Shown here: positions 58,582-64,000 of the stretch, one piece after another
How positions within the stretch are numbered: position 1 is the stretch's first letter
How the letters are laid out: each line of letters begins with the position of its first letter
Source of the DNA: Gymnothorax reevesii
Taxonomy: Eukaryota > Chordata > Actinopteri > Anguilliformes > Muraenidae
Reading direction: 5' to 3'
DNA length: 64,000 nt
Assembly: GCA_029721435.1 (NCBI GenBank)
Contig: CM056578.1
Location: 15,388,411-15,452,410, forward strand
Notes under the pieces: generated by a model
What the model saw: only the letters and a program-made list of their open reading frames with translations
Databases searched by the model: none
What the model was told of the DNA's origin: nothing
Made by a program: the position numbers and the translations under genes

Positions 58582-60152
58582 CGTTTGGCCAGAGCATCTT
58601 TAAAGCGTCACTATATGACGAGCAAGGAATGAGAAAATGCAGTCATTTGGCAGATACAATTAATTTGAATGTATCAGCAACTCAGTTTCCAGTATGAATT
58701 CAAACAGTGCTGATGCTGTATGTGCTTTTATATTGTGTTCAAAAAATAATGCACTCACACAGTAATGCATGCTTTAATTCAACTTTTATAACTGTGTCTG
58801 TCAACAAACCTGAAAGTTTACATTTCCGTAGTCTGCTATTATTTTTTCAAATCAGTGACTAACTTCTCAGTGGAGGGTGTCGCCCCCACCTTTCCTTGCC
58901 CTTCATCTATTGGCTACCAGTGAGTAGCAGATATTGCAGGACAGACCACGTCGAGCACATAAATCAAAGAGTATAGTTTTCCTTGATTCAGCATCAAACT
59001 GATTGCACAGAAATTTCACAAAATATGGTTGAAAACAACTACAAAACTGTACAACAGAGTTCCTTTCAAAGGGCCTCCCAGGATACAGACAGATACAAAT
59101 ACTGAATAAATATAATCAGCCTTTTAATTTTTCAATATAAATCTCTGAGGCTGTTTGTCACTGGTTCAAAACTGTAATATTTCACCTCTCTTGAGCTCAG
59201 TCTTAGGGAAACTTAAATAAATAGGTATGACATTGTAACAGCCATGAGGGTAGACGTGTATTTAAGTGCTTGATGGTGATTTTGGACAGCTGCCACAACA
59301 GCTTAACAAATACAGCATAGCCCATAAGTAGTAGGACAGTGACACTAATTCTGATGGTCAACTCTGTAGACCAGCAGATTGGAAAATAGCACATTTGAGG
59401 TGAAAGTTGTGACAGTGCAAATTCAGGGACTGTCAGTTTTAACGTTTGGGTAAATATACATTATACCTTATTATGTGCACTATGATGCAATTTCAGCCAT
59501 TGTGTACACAATGTCACCAAACACAAACGCTACATTGTCGCTTGGCTCTAATTTAAGACTGAGATTTATACACGCACTTACTTAACATCATTCAAATTTT
59601 GGGAGGCTAATCTCAAACTGACTATGACTAGGATTACTGAGTTAGCTAGATAACAGCCTTTGGGTTAACTGCTCTGGATTAGTTATATTCACTTCTGCCC
59701 ATGTTTCATATCAGGGAATGTTCTGGATTTTACTCAGCGCAATAATCCAATTTACCCAATAATCCTGAAACAGGGCCAACATGTAGTACTGTCGGGAAAA
59801 ATGCATCCTAAATTCAAACGACAGTTATTTCGAAAGTGGGGCTATTATGGTTCCAGACTGCCAGAGTTGGTAATTTCACAGATCAGGATGAATAGAGAGA
59901 CTTATTGATTATCTGCTTAATTGTTCAACTAATATCTCAGAGGGGTGAGAGGTCGCATGGGGGACAACCTATTGAATGCAAATGCACTCAATTTCATAGT
60001 AGTGTCCATTGTGTTTGCGTCACAAAGAAAAATTGAGTAAACTTGTCCTACAGGGCAGGGAAGAATTTACAGCTAAAGAGGTCATTTGAGGCTAATGCGC
60101 AGATGGTACGCGCTGCCACCCGACGACGCCCTTCCTCGAAAAGGGGATCCAG
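58582..60152 (-). other. probable msx2 3' UTR and downstream flank
   Basis: Directly downstream of the msx2 stop codon. No AATAAA was found on the minus strand near the gene; an ATTAAA variant reads on the minus strand near 59128-59123, which would give a 3' UTR of about 1 kb. The end of the transcript is not certain. Confidence 0.4.
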
Positions 60153-60608
<456 letters not shown>

Positions 60609-62308
60609 TCAGAAATACGTCCTCATAACAACAGCAATGCTGACTCTACAAAGATAATGGCAACAACAACTACGTAACTATGATGACCACACAGACCACA
60701 AGATTTTAATAAATAAAAATAAAGGTAATATCAATAAGAGGAATATTGTTATCATATGGAAAAAGATGACAAGATCAGATCAAGAGAAATAATTACAATA
60801 AAATAAAGTGTCCGAAGTCACATCAACTTTTCCTGACTCTATTTGATCCCTCTCTGACAATATTGCGCTGAAATACAGTTTGTAAAAGTTCATATAATTC
60901 TTGAACATTTTATTCTGTAAAAGTCAAAAAGGTATGAATGAACGGGCAACTCAAACACATTATGTTTATTAAATGCATTATTATTATCATTATTATATTT
61001 TCACCAGGATGAAACACATTATGCACTATATTATTTCCATGAAAACTTCAGTTGCATGAATGGCATTCTGTGAAAAGCAATTTTTTGACAGAGAAACATA
61101 CATGTCTGCATCACATATTTGATATCCAATGAATGCTTACGGCAAAATAGGGTGTACAAGAAATTGAATATGGCCCAGAACACTTTGCGTTTTTTTTTTT
61201 TTTTTACACAACAGCGAACACCCCTGACACACATTGTGCTCAACGAACCGGACAAGACAAACAAGCACAAAATGTAATTAATTTCATAATAATGTCAATT
61301 TATTAGATTATAATTCATTAAAGAATGAAGGTTACTTATATTGATTATAATTAGCACCAAATTTGCTTTTCACTATTTCACTTTTGAATGCCAAAAATGT
61401 AAAAACATTTTTAACGAAATGAACATTTTTTATGGGCCAAGCAGAGAGTGTGTACATTAAGGATATTACACAGAAATACTGCATATTTTCCCATCAGAAA
61501 TTTTAGATATTCATGAATTATAGCCCTACATCGGCTTGTAAAACAACCTTGAGCGAAGTAAATATGCTCAACTGCAAGTCAAAATCTAAAAGGTATTTTT
61601 TCTTCTTCTATGATTATTTTGGTGGTGGAAACCAGCTTACATTCTTCATATCCCTTGGCTAAAGCTTGAAATAGTGCTTTGAATCCTCTAATTTCCATGA
61701 AAAAGCTCCTTAGTATAAAAAGCATTATGCCAGAGTAACTAAGATGTATAAATACAATGCAGAGCGAAGACGGATCGGCAAGGATGGAATCAGGTTATGA
61801 CTAGTAGTCAAGAGGACTCACTTTGTTAGGGTGTATGTACTGGGCATCAGCAGTGATCATGACACTGTTCCTTTAAAACATCTTAAAAATAACTTTAATA
61901 GGTAATCCGCAAAACTAGTAAGACAAAACGTATCCACACAAAAATTTAATCTGAGCATGTAAAATTAGCAGTAAAAATTAGAGACAATGTCAAATTAATT
62001 GAATATTGCTTCCTGCTGTCTAAGCCCAATCTGGAGTTGTACTGTAAATAAAAACAACTGTGGGCAAAAATCCCCTCTCCTGTTCTCAGAAATGCAGAAA
62101 CACGCAAAACTTGCTAATAAGATCAACTAAGTCTTTATTAAATCACTAATGAGCCGTTCTTTTCTTTTTTAAGAGCAATAAGTCTCCACAGTGCGTTATG
62201 CCAAAATAACAAACAAAGAATCTATGAAAATGCTGCAGAATTACTAACCAAAAGTAAAACGAACTCAGAACATAGAACTTCCCAGCCTCCAACATAAACA
62301 AGAAAAAA

Positions 62309-62513
62309 CTAACCAGGGGTGGGCTTCCCGATAATGTTGGATCTCAGGATTAATGAAGAGATTCTTAAGCAACAGACGTCCTCTCGTTACGTAGATTAGT
62401 TTAGGGCGAACCAAGGAGAAACTTAAGTTACGAACGTGTTTGAGGAAACTCACGTTATTTTAAAATTGATCATAAGAGTTCTCAAAGTTCTCATGAGGCT
62501 TTTGGGAAACCCA
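62309..62513. mobile_element. possible MITE (PIF/Harbinger-like look)
   Basis: Left end aggggtgggcttcccgataa and right end gaggcttttgggaaaccca are imperfect inverted repeats (ggg-tgggcttccc / tgggtttccc). Interior about 200 bp, non-coding. Similar hairpin-like elements with gggtttccc ends are common in fish. Confidence 0.4.
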
Positions 62514-63658
62514 TCGCAGACTAAAACAACACCCACTCCTTCAAGCTCTGTCAACAAGCTCACGAAATACACCTTGTACACAGAGAGAACCAAAAGGTTC
62601 ATCAAATACCCATTATACACACGGGGATGACAGCAACATGCATTCTCTAGGGGCGAGAAAAGGAAGTCTGCATTGCACTAGTATTCATGATGTCTGCTAC
62701 CAGGACCAATCAGTCAATAGGCCTACACAGCAGGATCACCTGAGAAACACAAGATGTTAAAGACCATAGCAAGCACCAAAATGGACAACACTCCCCAATA
62801 TATGTCCAGGAATGCTACTGCACTTTGATATTCAACATAATTTAAGACTATAATAAAAACATAGATAGACCGTGGTGGCACCAAGCGCTAAATAGGCCCA
62901 GGTCCTTCATCATTATCATGTTGTCAGCAGGTAAATTGGGTAGTTTAAGTACCTTTAAAAATTAGAATTTGTTTTTTTTCTTCTTTTTTTGGATTTAACA
63001 CATAAAGCATTGCTATAATTCTGTGATATAAATTTTGAATACTTAGGCCTCAAATTGTTCAAACCCGGGACATATTTGAAACATAATTCTGCGGACTCCA
63101 CTACTACAGACCACTGCATAATTCTGAACATAAAAAATGTAATTTATATGCTGGTCTTAGGGACTAATTACATATGCAGAGCAGCATACCATAAAGGTGA
63201 ATTTTTCATGAAGAAACTCACCATAATGTTACCTCACAGAGTTTGCCATTCTTAAGTCAATACTAAGCTTAAACATCGATTAAATGCGACAAAAATTGTG
63301 TGCGAGATAATGGTCCTACTTACATATGATTATCTTAAATTCAATTGTTTTCAACGTTTATTTAGCAAATTATTACACCTTGAAACAAATGTGTCATAAT
63401 GCTCATAGGGTTCACAAAGGTTAGATCTCAAGACAGCAATAGCTTCTGTCACGCAGGTAACTTACCCGTCACTAGGATCTTTTCACAACTGAAAACACAT
63501 CGTGCTCATGAAAGATATGCAAGGCCAACATGAGGGAAATCACACTGCATATACTGCAAGTGTGCACCTTCCCAAAAAATACAACAGTATGCCAGCGTTA
63601 AAAAAAAGTCCACACTTCGCCATTTTATAGTTTAAGGTGAGCAATTTATATATTTATC

Positions 63659-63698
63659 TATGTATGTATGTATGTATGTATGTATGTATTTATTTATT
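63659..63698. repeat. (TATG)n microsatellite
   Basis: Eight or so tatg units followed by tatttattt. Confidence 0.9.
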
Positions 63699-64000
63699 AA
63701 TTTATCAGCATCGTAATTGCAAATAGGCTAAAGGAAGGTAGGCAGGAATGTTCATGGCATTATTGTTGTATTTTTTTTTTTTTTGCTATTGATGCTTTTG
63801 CACTATGATAGTAGGCCTTTACATGGCAACATCAAGCTCTTTCCGAGGTAGTGAATTGCATTTTAAGGGGCACAGTGCGCCCAAGAATTAGTGGCTGAAA
63901 AGAACGCCCAATTATCACTATCAGATGTTGTTAAAAATTAACTTAGCCTATATGCCGCATCCAAACACGATGATCTACCCACTGTTGGCCGTCAAGTTAG

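Overview
The window looks like vertebrate, most probably ray-finned fish (teleost), nuclear DNA. It is AT-rich, mostly non-coding and crowded with (CA)n microsatellites. Its transposon families are ones I associate with fish: Tf1/sushi-type chromodomain Ty3/gypsy, Gmr1-like gypsy, Tc1-like DNA transposons, L1-like LINEs and Helitron-like non-autonomous repeats. Genus and species cannot be fixed from the sequence.

The only host gene I can support is at the right end: the homeobox exon (last exon, minus strand, 60153-60583) of an Msx gene whose C-terminus looks most like Msx2. Exon 1 is not visible up to 64000, so it lies outside the window or was missed. The left 60 kb is therefore the 3' flank of msx2, a gene-poor stretch that may hold regulatory elements. 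None can be proven without alignment.

Layout: 1-3.3 kb is intergenic with a small tandem duplication. A complete, young sushi-type gypsy element occupies 3.84-10.38 kb (minus strand; 1108-bp LTRs differing at 3 positions; TSD cctcc). It sits inside an older interspersed repeat and next to a decayed LTR of a related family (10.56-11.2 kb). A diverged solo LTR lies at about 11.98-13.01 kb. From 13 to 27 kb there are scattered decayed repeats and Helitron-like elements. A clean solo LTR (27436-28466, TSD gggaa) follows; its last ~190 bp plus ~720 bp of flank are present a second time at 32.15-33.05 kb. From 34 to 43.4 kb there are a tRNA-like SINE, SINE/LINE tails, a probable hAT-like relic with a 0.7-kb internal duplication, and a 1.6-kb element with ~140-bp inverted termini. 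From 43.83 to 51.06 kb lies a decayed Gmr1-like gypsy element (minus strand) with integrase upstream of reverse transcriptase and a SCAN-like capsid. A 1573-bp Tc1-like element is nested in its gag gene. From 53.7 to 55.2 kb a Tc1-like relic is split by a solo LTR (54233-55068, TSD aaatg). An L1-like LINE 3' fragment follows at 55.7-56.2 kb, then gene-free DNA up to msx2.

The most distinctive observations are as follows. (1) The sushi element has a perfect 12-nt complementarity between the predicted 5' end of its transcript and the site directly after its 5' LTR, as expected for Tf1-type self-priming; two other LTRs keep the same TATA-to-TTGTC(A/C)GA spacing. (2) The Gmr1-like element has a gag-PR-INT-RT-RNaseH order and a tRNA-Pro-like primer site. 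(3) Its RT carries a tiny inversion bounded by 7-bp inverted repeats that puts a conserved RT motif on the wrong strand. (4) There are two cases of nested insertion with readable target sites.
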